Counted from the stretch's first letter, positions 19,371 through 34,200 are shown. The stretch: 64,000 nt of DNA from Ctena decussata (GCA_963989385.1 OZ022513.1:24138928-24202927); one strand, 5' to 3'. A program made the numbers and translations. Notes: generated from the sequence alone by a model not told the origin.

Positions 19371-22223
19371 TTGTCTGCTTTTCTTTATTTTCTATTTTTA
19401 TTTCTTTTTTCTTTGATAGTTTTCTTCCCCCAATTTCACGATCACTGTATATGTATTTCAAAGCTGTGCGAAGGAAAATACTTTTCCCTCAACGTTATAG
19501 ACCGTTTACCGTCTGCTGTGCACTGTCCACTCGCCCTTCGCTTTGGAGCATGCTGAAAAGTAGTGCATGTTGTTCGCGGTTTTCTGTATACTATTTACTG
19601 TCCAGTGAAGTGTCTACTGTCTGTCTACTGCATCCTGGATGCTGTTTACTGCGGCCTGTCTGCTACAACATGGATGTGGTGCAAGCACAGGGGCATGGGT
19701 ACAAGGTCGCAGCATATGCGCCTGTTTCAGCGCATCTGGACTCTAAAATGATGTACCTTCAACCAAAGTGGAGTCGCACAAACAGATGAAACCAACATAA
19801 GCATCACAGTAACCTGCACTTTATGGGAGATGAACCCTGGTGGCCCGTAAGAATAATAAAGGATTGCAAAAATTCCTATGTAGCACATACCTATATTTGG
19901 GCAGTAAAACCCACACGCAGGCACATCTAATTTTCTGTAATTTAAGTTCTGCAATAGTTAAAACAAATAAAAAAATAACAAGTAAATTAAAAAGGCAGTT
20001 CTGACATTTTTCTTGTCAATTTTAGTTTTGTATGATAGAAATGCAGAATTTATCAATTTTGGCAATATGCACAAATTCTGGCATTATTTCTTTTCTCTAG
20101 AGAATTGCTTCTTTCGTCTGAAGATCGATGTTAATGAAACGTGGACCTAGAATAAATTAGTTATGACTGTGGGCAGACTTCCAATATCATTATTTTGAAC
20201 CACGACGCGAGAAAACCAACAAAGTGGTTGTGCGCCCAGCGCAGACTCAGATAAGCCCGGGCATCCACCCAGTCTGATCAGAGTCTTTGCTGTCCACATG
20301 AAGGTAGCGCGCCACGATAGACCTTTAGCTACCGTTAAACCGCTTGGAAAAGACTGTGATCATACTAGGCGGATGCCCAGGCTGATCTGAGTCTGCGATG
20401 GGCGCACTTCCACTTTGTTGATTTCTCGTGTCGCGGCTCATTTTTTTCTGATTCAGATAAACGGATACCTAATTGGAAGCTCAAGGAGACGGATCAGATC
20501 TTCACATTGATACATACTACCCAGCAGGCACACAACGTTATAATGACGTCGCATTGACGTCGACGCAAACATTACATTTCATCGACGTCATTCTGACGTC
20601 ATGTGCCCGCTGGGAAATACTTTACTGCCCAGCAGGCACATGATGTCGAAATGACGTCGTATTGACGTCGATGCGGCATGGTGGCGTCGCATCGGCCCCA
20701 TTTTGACATCGTTACGACGTCATGTGTCTACTGGGTGTCTTGCAATGCTGTTGAAACAATTTCCATCGTTTTAATTTACTCTCTCTATTGGGACACCTTT
20801 AAATTACCAGATTATTTCATAATATGTTTGACACCATACGCAAACAGTGGGTACCAAGATAAGTCTATGCAACTGCCTAGTCTGTCAGAGTTAGTGCAGT
20901 TCACCGTTTGATTTCCAGAAGGCATACTTATTGCGCCTAACCTGTTCTGATTGTGCTAGTGCACAGACTAGTCTGGACATAGGTGTTTTGCATACACCAC
21001 AAGGCTGACTTTATCACGACACGACTCAAATGGCCTGCGCAAGGAAAAAATGTGCTTCAACCCATAATATTTTCAGCGAAATATGTATGTATACGCAACC
21101 AGGAGGTACCAAGATATGTCTACGCTCATGTGTAGTCTACCCTGCTCTGATTGCGCATGCGTCTAGTCAAGACACGCGCGTTTTGCTTATGAATTAAGAC
21201 TGGTTTTATCATGACACGAGGTATGCGCAAGGAAAAATGTATTTCACCCCATCTTGGGAAAAAGCGAATGCAGTCCCATTAGTGTCTTTTCTTTTCGCAC
21301 TCTTTACGGCGCCACAGTGTATGATGCTCAAGATTGATTATACATGTTGTGAACGCATACATGTTACCACAGACTGGGCTGATTCTCTCGTCGCATGTGG
21401 CAATTTTCCGAGGGTGCGGCTCTTGGGTTACATCATTGGCAATCAGGATAATCAAGTGTCGATCTTATTTTCACGTGCATTTTATGCTCATCTCTTGTTT
21501 TGAATGCTATTAGCCCTGTCCGGGTAAAATATAATTGACGCTATACACAAACAGTGGGTACCAGGATAAGTCCATGTAACTGCGTTGTCTGTCAAAGTAA
21601 GTGCAGTGCATCGTTTACGAGAGAGCCTGCTCTGCTTAGACTAGTCAGAAAAAGTGTATTGCGTACTGCAATTAGTAAGACGTTGCGTGTTTGACTTTCC
21701 ATGCACTTACTGAGCAGACTGTGCATATGCTCATCTGAAGACTTTCTTCGCGTGGCGCAACACTAAATAGTCCAGCCACATTCAATGATAACAGATTTAT
21801 TCCTCATGCTCAGCTGACACACAACGTTGACACAACGTCGTGTCATTAACGTTGGTTAAACGTCACTATGCCGTTGAATTAACGTTGAAATTGACGGTTA
21901 CTTTTTACTTTAGACAAAAGCTGATCATATGAGGCGCGAATTAGTACTCCGAAATAAAGAGGCTTATCGAAGATGTTTTGCCATAGTTTAATCGATGATC
22001 ACAAAACATCGAATCACATGGAATCAACGTTGACTCGATGATGATTCAACTTTTTTTGTCTGCTGGCATGATGAGACTGAAATGCAAACAGCGCAGATCC
22101 TGATACGACTGCTCTACTAGGCCTGCAATGTGTGTCCCAGTAGTAAGAACTGCAGGATAGGCCATTACTGATCGCAAACTCTCAAAAGTACATTTTGTAA
22201 ATGTTGAAAATTGGTACTTTGTT
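19251..22223 (+). repeat. 5S array unit 4 (2973 bp), with spacer deletion
   Basis: The shortest unit. The order is normal (hairpin MITE 20196-20440), but near 20816 the spacer jumps from ACCAGATTATT to TCATAATATGTTTGAC, losing about 240 bp that include the AT-rich stretch and the first CAGCTCTTGGATTACATC block. All other parts are present. Confidence 0.9.
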
Positions 22224-22343
22224 GTCTACGGCCATAATACATTGAAAACATCGGTTCTCGTCCGATCACGGAAATTAAGCAACGTCGGGCCCGGTTAGTA
22301 CTTGGATGGGTGACCGCCTGGGAATACTGGGTGCTGCAGACTT
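22224..22343 (+). rRNA. 5S rRNA-like gene, copy 5
   Basis: Full-length 5S match with C105T (GGGAATACTGGGTG) as the only difference from copy 6. Copy 7 has the same change, which points to exchange between units. Terminator and upstream region are as in the consensus, apart from C-to-T in AATTGGTACTTTG just upstream. Confidence 0.88.
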
Positions 22344-25300
22344 TTGTCTGCTTTTCTTTATTTTCTATTTTTATTTCTTTTTTCTTTGATAGTTTTCTTC
22401 CCCCAATTTCACGATCACTGTATATGTATCTCAAAGCTGTGCGAAGGAAAATACTTTTCCCTCAACGTTATAGACTGTTTACCGTCTGCTGTGCACTGTC
22501 CACTCGCCCTTCGCTTTGGAGCATGCTGAAAAGTAGTGCATGTTGTTCGCGGTTTTCTGTATACTATTTACTGTCCAGTGAAGTGTCTACTGTCTGTCTA
22601 CTGCGTCCTGGATACTGTTTACTGCGGCCTGTCTGCTACAACATGGATGTGGTGCAAGCACAGGGGCATGGGTACAAGGTCGCAGCATGTGCGCCTGTTT
22701 CAGCGGATCTGGACTCTAAAATGATGTACCTTCAACCAAATTGGAGTCGCACAAACAGATGAAACCAACATAAGCATCATAGTAACCTGCACTTTATGGG
22801 AGATGAACCCTGGTGGCCCGTAAGAATAATAAAGGATTGCAAAAATTCCTATGTAGCACATACCTATATTTGGGCAGTAAAACCCACACGCAGGCACATC
22901 TAATTTTCTGTACATTTAAGTTCTGCAATAGTTAAAACAAATAAAAAAATAACAAGTAAATTAAAAAGGCAGTTCTGACATTTTTCTTGTCAATTTTAGT
23001 TTTGTATGATAGAAATGCAGAATTTATCAATTTTGGCAATATGCACAAATTCTGGCATTATTTCTTTTCTCTAGAGAAATGCTTCTTTCGTCTGAAGAAC
23101 GATGTTAATGAAACGTGGACCTAGAATAAATTAGTTATGACTGTGGGCAGACTTCCAATATCATTATTTTGAACCACGACGCGAGAAAACCAACAAAGTG
23201 GTTGTGCGCTCAGCGCAGACTCAGTTAAGCCCGGGCATCCACCCAGTCTGATCAGAGTCTTTGCTGTCCACATGAAGGTAGCGCGCCACGTTAGACCCTT
23301 AGCTACCGTTAAAGAGCTTAGAAAAGAGACTGTGATCATACTAGGCGGATGCCCAGGCTGATCTGAGTCTGCGATGGGCGCACTTCCACTTTGTTGATTT
23401 CTCGTGTCGCGGCTCATTTTTTTCTGATTCAGATAAACGGATTCCTAATTGGAAGCTCAAGGAGACGGATCAGATCTTCACATTGATACATACTACCCAG
23501 CAGGCACACAACGTTATAATGACGTCGCATTGACGTCGACGCAAACATTACATTTCATCGACGTCATTCTGACGTCATGTGCCCGCTGGGAAATACTTTA
23601 CTGCCCAGCAGGCACATGACGTCGAAATGACGTCGTATTGACGTCGATGCGGCATGGTGGCGTCGCATCGGCCCCATTTTGACATCATTACGACGTCATG
23701 TGTCTGCTGGGTGTCTTGCAATGCTGTTGAAACAATTTCCATCGTTTTAATTTACTCTCTCTATTGGGACACCTTTAAATTACCAGATTATTCTAAAATT
23801 TAAACAAATGCTAAAAGTAGCTGACAGTGTGTCAAAAATACTGATAGGATATGACGCATTGCACATCTTGATCTGATTCTAAAGTGATTTCTCAGATACA
23901 TCTATCCCAAAATTTAGGATCACTGCGGTTATTTTTATTTATTTTTTGTTAATCTTGCAGCTCTAGGATTACATCATTGATAATCAAGGGTCGGTTTTAT
24001 TTGCACGTGCATTTTATGCTCATCTCTTTAAACGATATGAGCCTTGTCCGGGCAAAATATGTTTGACACTATACGCAAACAGTGGGTACCAAGATAAGTC
24101 TATGCAACTGCCTAGTCTGTCAGAGTTAGTGCAGTTCACCGTTTGATTTCCAGAAGGCATACTTATTGCGCCTTACCTGTTCTGATTGTGCTAGTGCACA
24201 GACTAGTCTGGACATAGGTGTTTTGCATACACCACAAGGCTGACTTTATCACGACACGACTCAAATGGCCTGCGCAAGGAAAAATGTCTTCAACCCATAA
24301 TATTTTCAGCGAAATATGTATGTATACGCAACCAGGAGGTACCAAGATATGTCTACGCTCATGTGTAGTCTACCCTGCTCTGATTGCGCATGCGTCTAGT
24401 CAAGACACGCGCCTTTTGCTTATGAAATAAGACTGGTTTTATCATGACACGAGGTATGCGCAAGGAAAAATGTATTTCACCCCATCTTGGGAAAAGCAAA
24501 TGCAGTCCCATTAGTGTCTTTTCTTTTCGCACTCTTTACGGCGCCATAGTGTATGATTCTCAAGATTGCTTATACATGTTGTGAACGCATACATGTTACC
24601 ACAAACTGGGCTGATTCTTCTCGTCGCATGTGGCAATTTTCCGAGGGTGCGGCTCTTGGGTTACATCATTGGCAATCAGGATAATCAAGTGTCGATCTTA
24701 TTTTCACGTGCATTTTATGCTCATCTCTTGTTTTGAATGTTATTAGCCCTGTCCGGGTAAAATATAATTGACGCTATACACAAACAGTGGGTACCAGGAT
24801 AAGTCCATGTAACTGCGTTGTCTGTCAAAGTTAGTGCAGTGTATTGTTTACGAGAGAGCCTGCACTGCTTAGACTAGTCAGAAAAAGTGTATTACGTACT
24901 GCAATTAGTAAGATGTTGCGTGTTTGACTTTCCATGCACTTATTGAGCAGACTGTGCATCTGCTCATCTGCAGTTTTTCTTCGCGTGGCGCAACACTAAA
25001 TAGTCCAGCCACATTCAATGATTACAGATTTATTCCTCATGCTCAGCTGACGTCATGTGGGAGATGAATCCTGGTGGCCCGTAAGAATAATAAAGGATTG
25101 CAAAAATTCCTATGCAGCACATACCTATATTTGGGCAGTAAAACCCACACGCAGGCACATCTAATTTTCTGTACATTTAAGTTCTGCAATAGTTAAAACA
25201 AATAAAAAAATAACAAGTAAATTAAAAAGGCAGTTCTGACATTTTTAAGATTTATTCCTCATGCTCAGCTGACACACAACGCTGACACAACGTCGTGTCA

Positions 25301-25678
25301 TTAACGTTGGTTAAACGTCACTATGCCGTTGAATTAACGTTGATATTGACGGTTACTTTTTACTTTAGACAAAAGCTGATCATATGAGGCGCGAATTAGT
25401 ACTCCGAAATAAAGAGGCTTATCGAAGATGTTTTGCCAGAGTTTAATCGATGATCACAAAACATCGAATCACATTGAATCAACGTTGACTCGATGATGAT
25501 TCAACTTTTTTTGTCTGCTGGCATGCTGAGACTGAAATGCAAACAGCGCAGATCCTGATACGACTGCTCTACCAGGCCTGCAATGTGTGTCCCAGTAGTA
25601 AGAACTGCAGGATAGGCTATTACTGATCGCAAACTCTCAAAAGTACACTTTGTAAATGTTGAAAATCGGTACTTTGTT
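22224..25678 (+). repeat. 5S array unit 5 (3455 bp), with inserted spacer fragment
   Basis: The longest of the single units. The hairpin MITE is at 23170-23416. Near 25050 the end of the spacer jumps from CAGCTGAC to GTCATGTGGGAGATGAATCC, a piece of the 5S-downstream spacer of about 195 bp (to GACATTTTT, 25246). It then restarts at AAGATTTATTCCTCATGCTC so that about 26 bp are duplicated. The first junction is the same as the one in the fused unit at 28495. Confidence 0.9.
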
Positions 25679-25798
25679 GTCTACGGCCATAATACATTGA
25701 AAACATCGGTTCTCGTCCGATCACGGAAATTAAGCAACGTCGGGCCCGGTTAGTACTTGGATGGGTGACCGCCTGGGAATACCGGGTGCTGCAGACTT
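25679..25798 (+). rRNA. 5S rRNA-like gene, copy 6 (array consensus)
   Basis: This copy has the majority base at every position. Helix I pairs 1-9 with 110-118 except A5 opposite C114; helix II pairs 16-21 with 57-62 except A18 opposite C60; in helix III, CGGT (29-32) faces ACGG (45-48) with G30 opposite G47. The polymerase III internal promoter region (about 50-97) looks complete, and CTTTTG ends it. An upstream TTTGTAA lies at about -30 to -24, a weak TATA-like site. Activity cannot be told from sequence. Confidence 0.9.
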
Positions 25799-28700
25799 TT
25801 GTCTGCTTTTCTTTATTTTCTATTTTTATTTCTTTTTTCTTTGATAGTTTTCTTCCCCCAATTTCACGATCACTGTATATGTATCTCAAAGCTGTGCGAA
25901 GGAAAATACTTTTCCCTCAACGTTATAGACCGTTTACCGTCTGCTGTGCACTGTCCACTCGCCCTTCGCTTTGGAGCATGCTGAAAAGTAGTGCATGTTG
26001 TTCGCGGTTTTCTGTAAACTATTTACTGTCCAGTGAAGTGTCTACTGTCTGTCTACTGCGTCCTGGATACTGTTTACTGCGGCCTGTCTGCTACAACATG
26101 GATGTGGTGCAAGCACAGGGGCATGGGTACAAGGTCGCAGCATATGCGCCTGTTTCAGCGCATCTGGACTCTAAAATGATGTACCTTTAACCAAAGTGGA
26201 GTCGCACAAACAGATGAAACCAACATAAGCATCATAGTAACCTGCACTTTATGGGAGATGAACCCTGGTGGCCCGTAAGAATAATAAAGGATTGCAAAAA
26301 TTCCTATGTAGCACATACCTATATTTGGGCAGTAAAACCCACACGCAGGCACATCTAATTTTCTGTACATTTAAGTTCTGCAATAGTTAAAACAAATAAA
26401 AAAGTAACAAGTAAATTAAAAAGGCAGTTCTGACATTTTTCTTGTCAATTTTAGTTTTGTATGATACAAAATGCAGAATTTATCAATTTTGGCAATATGC
26501 ACAAATTCTGGCATTATTTCTTTTCTCTAGAGAATTGCTTCTTTCGTCTGAAGATCGATGTTAATGAAACGTGGACCCAGAATAAATTAGTTATGACTGT
26601 GGGCAGACTTCCAATATCATTATTTTGAACCACGACGCGAGAAAACCAACAAAGTGGTTGTGCGCCCAGCGCAGACTCAGATAAGCCCGGGCATCCACCC
26701 AGTCTGATCAGAGTCTTTGCTGTCCACATGAAGGTAGCGCGCCACGTTAGACCCTTAGCTACCGTTAAAGCGCTTGGAAAAGACTGTGATCATACTAGGC
26801 GGATGCCCAGGCTGATCTGAGTCTGCGATGGGCGCACTTCCACTTTGTTGCTTTCTCGTGTCGCGGCTCATTTTTTTCTGATTCAGATAAACGGATACCT
26901 AATTGGAAGCTCAAGGAGACGGATCAGATCTTCACATTGATACATTCTACCCAGCAGGCACACAACGTTATAATGACGTCGCATTGACGTCGACGCAAAC
27001 ATTACATTTCATCGACGTCATTCTGACGTCATGTGCCCGCTGGGAAATACTTTACTGCCCAGCAGGCACATGACGTCGAAATGACGTCGTATTGACGTCG
27101 ATGCGGCATGGTGGCGTCGCATCGGCCCCATTTTGACATCATTACGACGTCATGTGTCGTAATGTGTGTCTTGCAATGCTGTTGAAACAATTTCCATCGT
27201 TTTAATTTACTCTCTCTATTGGGACACCTTTAAATTACCAGATTATTCTACAATTTAAACAAATGCTAAAAGTAGCTGACAGTGTGTCAAAAATACTGAT
27301 AGGGTATGACGCATTGCACATCTTGATCTGATTCTAAAGTGATTTCTCAGATATCTCTATCCCAAAATTTAGGATCACTGCGGTTATTTTTATTTATTTT
27401 TTGTTAATCTTGCAGCTCTTGGATTACATCATTGATAATCAAGGGTCGGTTATATTTGCACGTGCATTTTATGCTCATCTCTTTAAACGATATGAGCCTT
27501 GTCCGGGCAAAATATGTTTGACACTATACGCAAACAGTGGGTACCAAGATAAGTCTATGCAACTGCCTAGTCTGTCAGAGTTAGTGCAGTTCACCGTTTG
27601 ATTTCCAGAAGGCATACTTATTGCGCCTAACCTGTTCTGATTGTGCTAGTGCACAGACTAGTCTGGACATAGGTGTTTTGCATACACCACAAGGCTGACT
27701 TTATCACGACACGACTCAAATGGCCTGCGCAAGGAAAAAATGTGCTTCAACCCATAATATTTTCAGCGAAATATGTATGTATACGCAACCCGGAGGTACC
27801 AAGATATGTCTACGCTCATGTGTAGTCTACCCTGCTCTGATTGCGCATGCGTCTAGTCAAGACACGCGCGTTTTGCTTATGAAATAAGACTGGTTTTATC
27901 ATGACACGAGGTATGCGCAAGGAAAAATGTATTTCACCCCATCTTGGGAAAAGCGAATGCAGTCCCATTAGTGTCTTTTCTTTTCGCACTCTTTACGGCG
28001 CCACAGTGTATGATGCTCAAGTTGTGAACGCATACATGTTACCACAGACTGGGCTGATTCTTCTCGTCGCATGTGGCAATTTTCCGAGGGTGCGGCTCTT
28101 GGGTTACATCATTGGCAATCAGGATAATCAAGTGTCGATCTTATTTTCACGTGCATTTTATGCTCATCTCTTGTTTTGAATGTTATTAGCCCTGTCCGGG
28201 TAAAATATAATTGACGCTATACACAAACAGTGGGTACCAGGATAAGTCCATGTAACTGCGTTGTCTGTCAAAGTAAGTGCAGTGCATCGTTTACGAGAGA
28301 GCCTGCACTGCTTAGACTAGTCAGAAAAAGTGTAATACGTACTGGAATTAGTAAGATGTTGCGTGTTTGACTTTCCATGCACTTACTGAGCAGACTGTGC
28401 ATATGCTCATCTGCAGACTTTCTTCGCGTGGCGCAACACTAAATAGTCCAGCCACATTCAATGATAACAGATTTATTCCTCATGCTCAGCTGACGTCATG
28501 TGGGTGATGAATCCTGGTGGCCCTCAAGAATAATAAAGGATTGCAAAAATTCCTATGCAGCACATACCTATATTTGGGCAGTAAAACCCACACGCAGGCA
28601 CATTTAATATCTGTACATTTAAGTTCTGCAATAGTTAAAACAAATAAAAAAATAACAAGTAAATTAAAAAGGCAGTTCTGACATTTTTCTTGTCAATTTT

Positions 28701-31158
28701 AGTTTTGTATGATAGAAATGCAGAATTTATCAATTTTGGCAATATGCACAAATTCTGGCATTATTTCTTTTCTCTAGAGAATTGCTTCTTTCGTCTGAAG
28801 ATCGATGTTAATGAAACGTGGACCCAGAATAAATTAGTTATGACTGTGGGCAGACTTCCAATATCATTATTTTGAACCACGACGCGAGAAAACCAACAAA
28901 GTGGTTGTGCGCCCAGCGCAGACTCAGATAAGCCCGGGCATCCACCCAGTCTGATCAGAGTCTTTGCTGTCCACGTGAAGGTAGCGCGCCACGTTAGACC
29001 CTTAGCTACCGTTAAAGCGCTTAAAAAAGACTGTGATCATACTAAGCGGATGCCCAGGCTGATCTGAGTCTGCGATGGGCGCACTTCCACTTTGTTGCTT
29101 TCTCGAGTCGCGGCTCATTTTTTTCTGATTCAGATAAACGGATACCTAATTGGAAGCACAAGGAGACGGATCAGATCTTCACATTGATACATACTACCCA
29201 GCAGGCACACAACGTTATAATGACGTCGCATTGACGTCGACGCAAACATTACATTTCATCGACGTCATTCTGACGTCATGTGCCCGCTGGGAAATACTTT
29301 ACTGCCCAGCAGGCACATGACGTCGAAATGACGTCGTATTGACGTCGATGCGGCATGGTGGCGTCGCATCGGCCCCATTTTGACATCATTACGACGTCAT
29401 GTGTCTGCTGGGTGTCTTGCAATGCTGTTGAAACAATTTCCATCGTTTTAATTTACTCTTTCTATTGGGACACCTTTAAATTACCAGATTATTCTAAAAT
29501 TTAAACAAATGCTAAAAGTAGCTGACAGTGTGTCAAAAATACTGATAGGATATGACGCATTGCACATCTTGATCTGATTCTAAAGTGATTTCTCAGATAC
29601 ATCTATCCCAAAATTTAGGATCACTGCGGTTATTTTTATTTATTTTTTGTTAATCTTGCAGCTCTTGGATTACATCATTGATAATCAAGGGTCGGTTATA
29701 TTTGCACGTGCATTTTATGCTCATCTCTTTAAACGATATGAGCCTTGTCCGGGCAAAATATGTTTGACACTATACGCAAACAGTGGGTACCAAGATAAGT
29801 CTATGCAACTGCCTAGTCTGTCAGAGTTAGTGCAGTTCACCGTTGATTTCCAGAAGGCATACTTATTGCTCCTAACCTGTTCTGATTGTGCTAGTGCACA
29901 GACTAGTCTGGACATAGGTGTTTTGCATACACCACAAGGCTGACTTTATCACGACACGACTCAAATGGCCTGCGCAAGGAAAAAATGTGCTTCAACCCAT
30001 AATATTTTCAGCGAAATATGTATGTATACGCAACCAGGAGGTACCAAGATATGTCTACGCTCATGTGTAGTCTACCCTGCTCTGATTGCGCATGCGTCTA
30101 GTCAAGACACGCGCGTTTTGCTTATGAAATAAGACTGGTTTTATCATGACACGAGGTATGCGCAAGGAAAAATGTATTTCACCCCATCTTGGGAAAAGCG
30201 AATGCAGTCCCATTAGTGTCTTTTCTTTTCGCACTCTTTACGGCGCCACAGTGTATGATGCTCAAGATTGGTTATACATGTTGTGAACGCATACATGTTA
30301 CCACAGACTGGGCTTATTCTTCTCGTCGCATGTGGCAATTTTCCGAGGGTGCGGCTCTTGGGTTACATCATTGGCAATCAGGATAATCAAGTGTCGATCT
30401 TATTTTCTCGTGCATTTTATGCTCATCTCTTGTTTTGAATGTTATTAGCCCTGTCCGGGTAAAATATGTTTGACGCTATACACAAACAGTGGGTACCAGG
30501 ATAAGTCCATGTAACTGCGTTGTCTGTCAAAGTAAGTGCAGTGCATCGTTTACGAGAGAGCCTGCACTGCTTAGACTAGTCAGAAAAAGTGTATTACGTA
30601 CTGCAATTAGTAAGATGTTGCGTGTTTGACTTTCCATGCACTTACTGAGCAGACTGTGCATATGCTCATCTGAAGACTTTCTTCGCGTGGCGCAACACTA
30701 AATAGTCCAGCCACATTCAATGATAACAGATTTATTCCTCATGCTCAGCTGACACACACCGCTGACACAACGTCGTGTCATTAACGTTGGTTAAACGTCA
30801 CTATGCCGTTGAATTAACGTTGATATTGACGGTTACTTTTTACTTTAGACAAAAGCTGATCATATGAGGCGCGAATTAGTACTCCGAAATAAAGAGGCTT
30901 ATCGAAGATGTTTTGCCATAGTTTAAGCGATGATCACAAAACATCGAATCACATTGAATCAACGTTGACTCGATGATGATTCAACTTTTTTTGTCTGCTG
31001 GCATGATGAGACTGAAATGCAAACAGCGCAGATCCTGATACGACTGCTCTACTAGGCCTGCAATGTGTGTCCCAGTAGTAAGAACTGCAGGATAGGCTAT
31101 TACTGATCGCAAACTCTCAAAAGTACACTTTGTAAATGTTGAAAATCGGTACTTTGTT
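25679..31158 (+). repeat. 5S array unit 6: fused double unit lacking its second 5S
   Basis: This interval is 5480 bp because the next unit has no 5S. At 28491-28500 the spacer runs CTCAGCTGACGTCATGTGGG, joining the start of the AACGTT-rich element directly to the 5S-downstream spacer. The rest of that element, the 5S upstream region, the 5S gene and roughly 450 bp of spacer are absent. Hairpin MITEs are at 26626-26870 and 28873-29117. A short deletion (near 28020) removes ATTGCTTATACAT in the first half. Confidence 0.9.
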
Positions 31159-31278
31159 GTCTACGGCCATAATACATTGAAAACATCGGTTCTCGTCCGA
31201 TCACGGAAATTAAGCAACGTCGGGCCCGGTTAGTACTTGGATGGGTGACCGCCTGGGAATACTGGGTGCTGCAGGCTT
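31159..31278 (+). rRNA. 5S rRNA-like gene, copy 7
   Basis: Full-length 5S match with C105T, shared with copy 5, and A117G (GCAGGCTTTT), which replaces the U2-A117 pair by U-G as in many animal 5S sequences. Upstream region and terminator are intact. Confidence 0.88.
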
Positions 31279-34200
31279 TTGTCTGCTTTTCTTTATTTTC
31301 TATTTTTATTTCTTTTTTCTTTGATAGTTTTCTTCCCCCAATTTCACGATCACTGTATATGTATCTCAAAGCTGTGCGAAGGAAAATACTTTTCCCTCAA
31401 CGTTATAGACCGTTTACCGTCTGCTGTGCACTGTCCACTCGCCCTTCGCTTTGGAGCATGCTGAAAAGTAGTGCATGTTGTTCGCGGTTTTCTGTAAACT
31501 ATTTACTGTCCAGTGAAGTGTCTACTGTCTGTCTACTGCGTCCTGGATACTGTTTACTGCGGCCTGTCTGCTACAACATGGATGTGGTGCAAGCACAGGG
31601 GCATGGGTACAAGGTCGCAGCATATGCGCCTGTTTCAGCGCATCTGGACTCTAAAATGATGTACCTTTAACCAAAGTGGAGTCGCACAAACAGATGAAAC
31701 CAACATAAGCATCATAGTAACCTGCACTTTATGGGAGATGAACCCTGGTGGCCCGTAAGAATAATAAAGGATTGCAAAAATTCCTATGTAGCACATACCT
31801 ATATTTGGGCAGTAAAACCCACACGCAGGCACATCTAATTTTCTGTACATTTAAGTTCTGCAATAGTTAAAACAAATAAAAAAATAACAAGTAAATTAAA
31901 AAGGCAGTTCTGACATTTTTCTTGTCAATTTTAGTTTTGTATGATAGAAATGCAGAATTTATCAATTTTGGCAATATGCACAAATTCTGGCATTATTTCT
32001 TTTCTCTAGAGAATTGCTTCTTTCGTCTGAAGATCGATGTTAATGAAACGTGGACCTAGAATAAATTAGTTATGACTGTGGGCAGACTTCCAATATCATT
32101 ATTTTGAACCACGACGCGAGAAAACCAACAAAGTGGTTGTGCGCCCAGCGCAGACTCAGATAAGCCCGGGCATCCACCCAGTCTGATCAGAGTCTTTGCT
32201 GTCCACATGAAGGTAGCGCGCCACGTTAGACCCTTAGCTACCGTTAAAGCGCTTGGAAAAGACTGTGATCATACTAGGCGGATGCCCAGGCTGATCTGAG
32301 TCTGCGATGGGCGCACTTCCACTTTGTTGCTTTCTCGTGTCGCGGCTCATTTTTTTCTGATTCAGATAAACGGATACCTAATTGGAAGCTCAAGGAGACG
32401 GATCAGATCTTCACATTGATACATTCTACCCAGCAGGCACACAACGTTATAATGACGTCGCATTGACGTCGACGCAAACATTACATTTCATCGACGTCAT
32501 TCTGACGTCATGTGCCCGCTGGGAAATACTTTACTGCCCAGCAGGCACATGACGTCGAAATGACGTCGTATTGACGTCGATGCGGCATGGTGGCGTCGCA
32601 TCGGCCCCATTTTGACATCATTACGACGTCATGTGTCGTAATGTGTGTCTTGCAATGCTGTTGAAACAATTTCCATCGTTTTAATTTACTCTCTCTATTG
32701 GGACACCTTTAAATTACCAGATTATTCTAAAATTTAAACAAATGCTAAAAGTAGCTGACAGTGTGTCAAAAATACTGATAGGGTATGACGCATTGCACAT
32801 CTTGATCTGATTCTAAAGTGATTTCTCAAATACATCTATCCCAAAATTTAGGATCACTGCGGTTATTTTTATTTATTTTTTGTTAATCTTGCAGCTCTTG
32901 GATTACATCATTGATAATCAAGGGTCGGTTATATTTGCACGTGCATTTTATGCTCATCTCTTTAAACGATATGAGCCTTGTCCGGGCAAAATATGTTTGA
33001 CACTATACGCAAACAGTGGGTACCAAGATAAGTCTATGCAACTGCCTAGTCTGTCAGAGTTAGTGCAGTTCACCGTTTGATTTCCAGAAGGCATACTTAT
33101 TGTGCCTAACCTGTTCTGATTGTGCTAGTGCACAGACTAGTCTGGACATAGGTGTTTTGCATACACCACAAGGCTGACTTTATCACGACAGGATTCAAAT
33201 GGCCTGCGCAAGGAAAAAATGTGCTTCAACCAATAATATTTTCAGCGAAATATGTATGTATACGCAACCAGGAGGTACCAAGATATGTCTACGCTCATGT
33301 GTAGTCTACCCTGCTCTGATTGCGCATGCGTCTAGGCAAGACACGCGCGTTTTGCTTATGAAATAAGACTGGTTTTATCATGACACGAGGTATGCGCAAG
33401 GAAAAATGTATTTCACCCCATCTTGGGAAAAGCGAATGCAGTCCCATTAGTGTCTTTTCTTTTCGCACTCTTTACGGCGCCACAGTGTATGATGCTCAAG
33501 ATTGCTTATACATGTTGTGAACGCATACATGTTACCACAGACTGGGCTGATTCTTCTCGTCGCATGTGGCAATTTTCCGAGGGTGCGGCTCTTGGGTTAC
33601 ATCATTGGCAATCAGGATAATCAAGGGTCGATCTTATTTTCACGTGCATTTTATGCTCATCTCTTGTTTTGAATGTTATTAGCCCTGTCCGGGTAAAATA
33701 TAATTGACGCTATACACAAACAGTGGGTACCAGGATAAGTCCATGTAACTGCGTTGTCTGTCAAAGTAAGTGCAGTGCATCGTTTACGAGAGAGCCTGCA
33801 CTGCTTAGACTAGTCAGAAAAAGTGTATTACGTACTGCAATTAGTAAGATGTTGCGTGTTTGACTTTCCATGCACTTACTGAGCAGACTGTGCATATGCT
33901 CATCTGAAGACTTTCTTCGCGTGGCGCAACACTAAATAGTCCAGCCACATTCAATGATAACAGATTTATTCCTCATGCTCAGCTGACACACACCGCTGAC
34001 ACAACGTCGTGTCATTAACGTTGGTTAAACGTCACTATGCCGTTGAATTAACGTTGATATTGACGGTTACTTTTTACTTTAGACAAAAGCTGATCATATG
34101 AGGCGCGAATTAGTACTCCGAAATAAAGAGGCTTATCGAAGATGTTTTGCCATAGTTTAATCGATGATCACAAAACATCGAATCACATTGAATCAGCGTT

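Noticed and set aside
19192..19461. An 89-codon minus-strand frame across the 5S gene in many units
   Set aside because: It is the antisense of a structural RNA gene and has no coding feature beyond being open.
19337..19789. A 150-codon frame beginning inside the 5S sequence, recurring in several units (also 5382, 22310, 34478, 37702)
   Set aside because: It starts in the 5S C box, its end shifts or truncates between units (141 codons at 25765 and 31245), and it recurs only because the DNA is repeated. There is no domain, and antisense frames of similar length overlap it.
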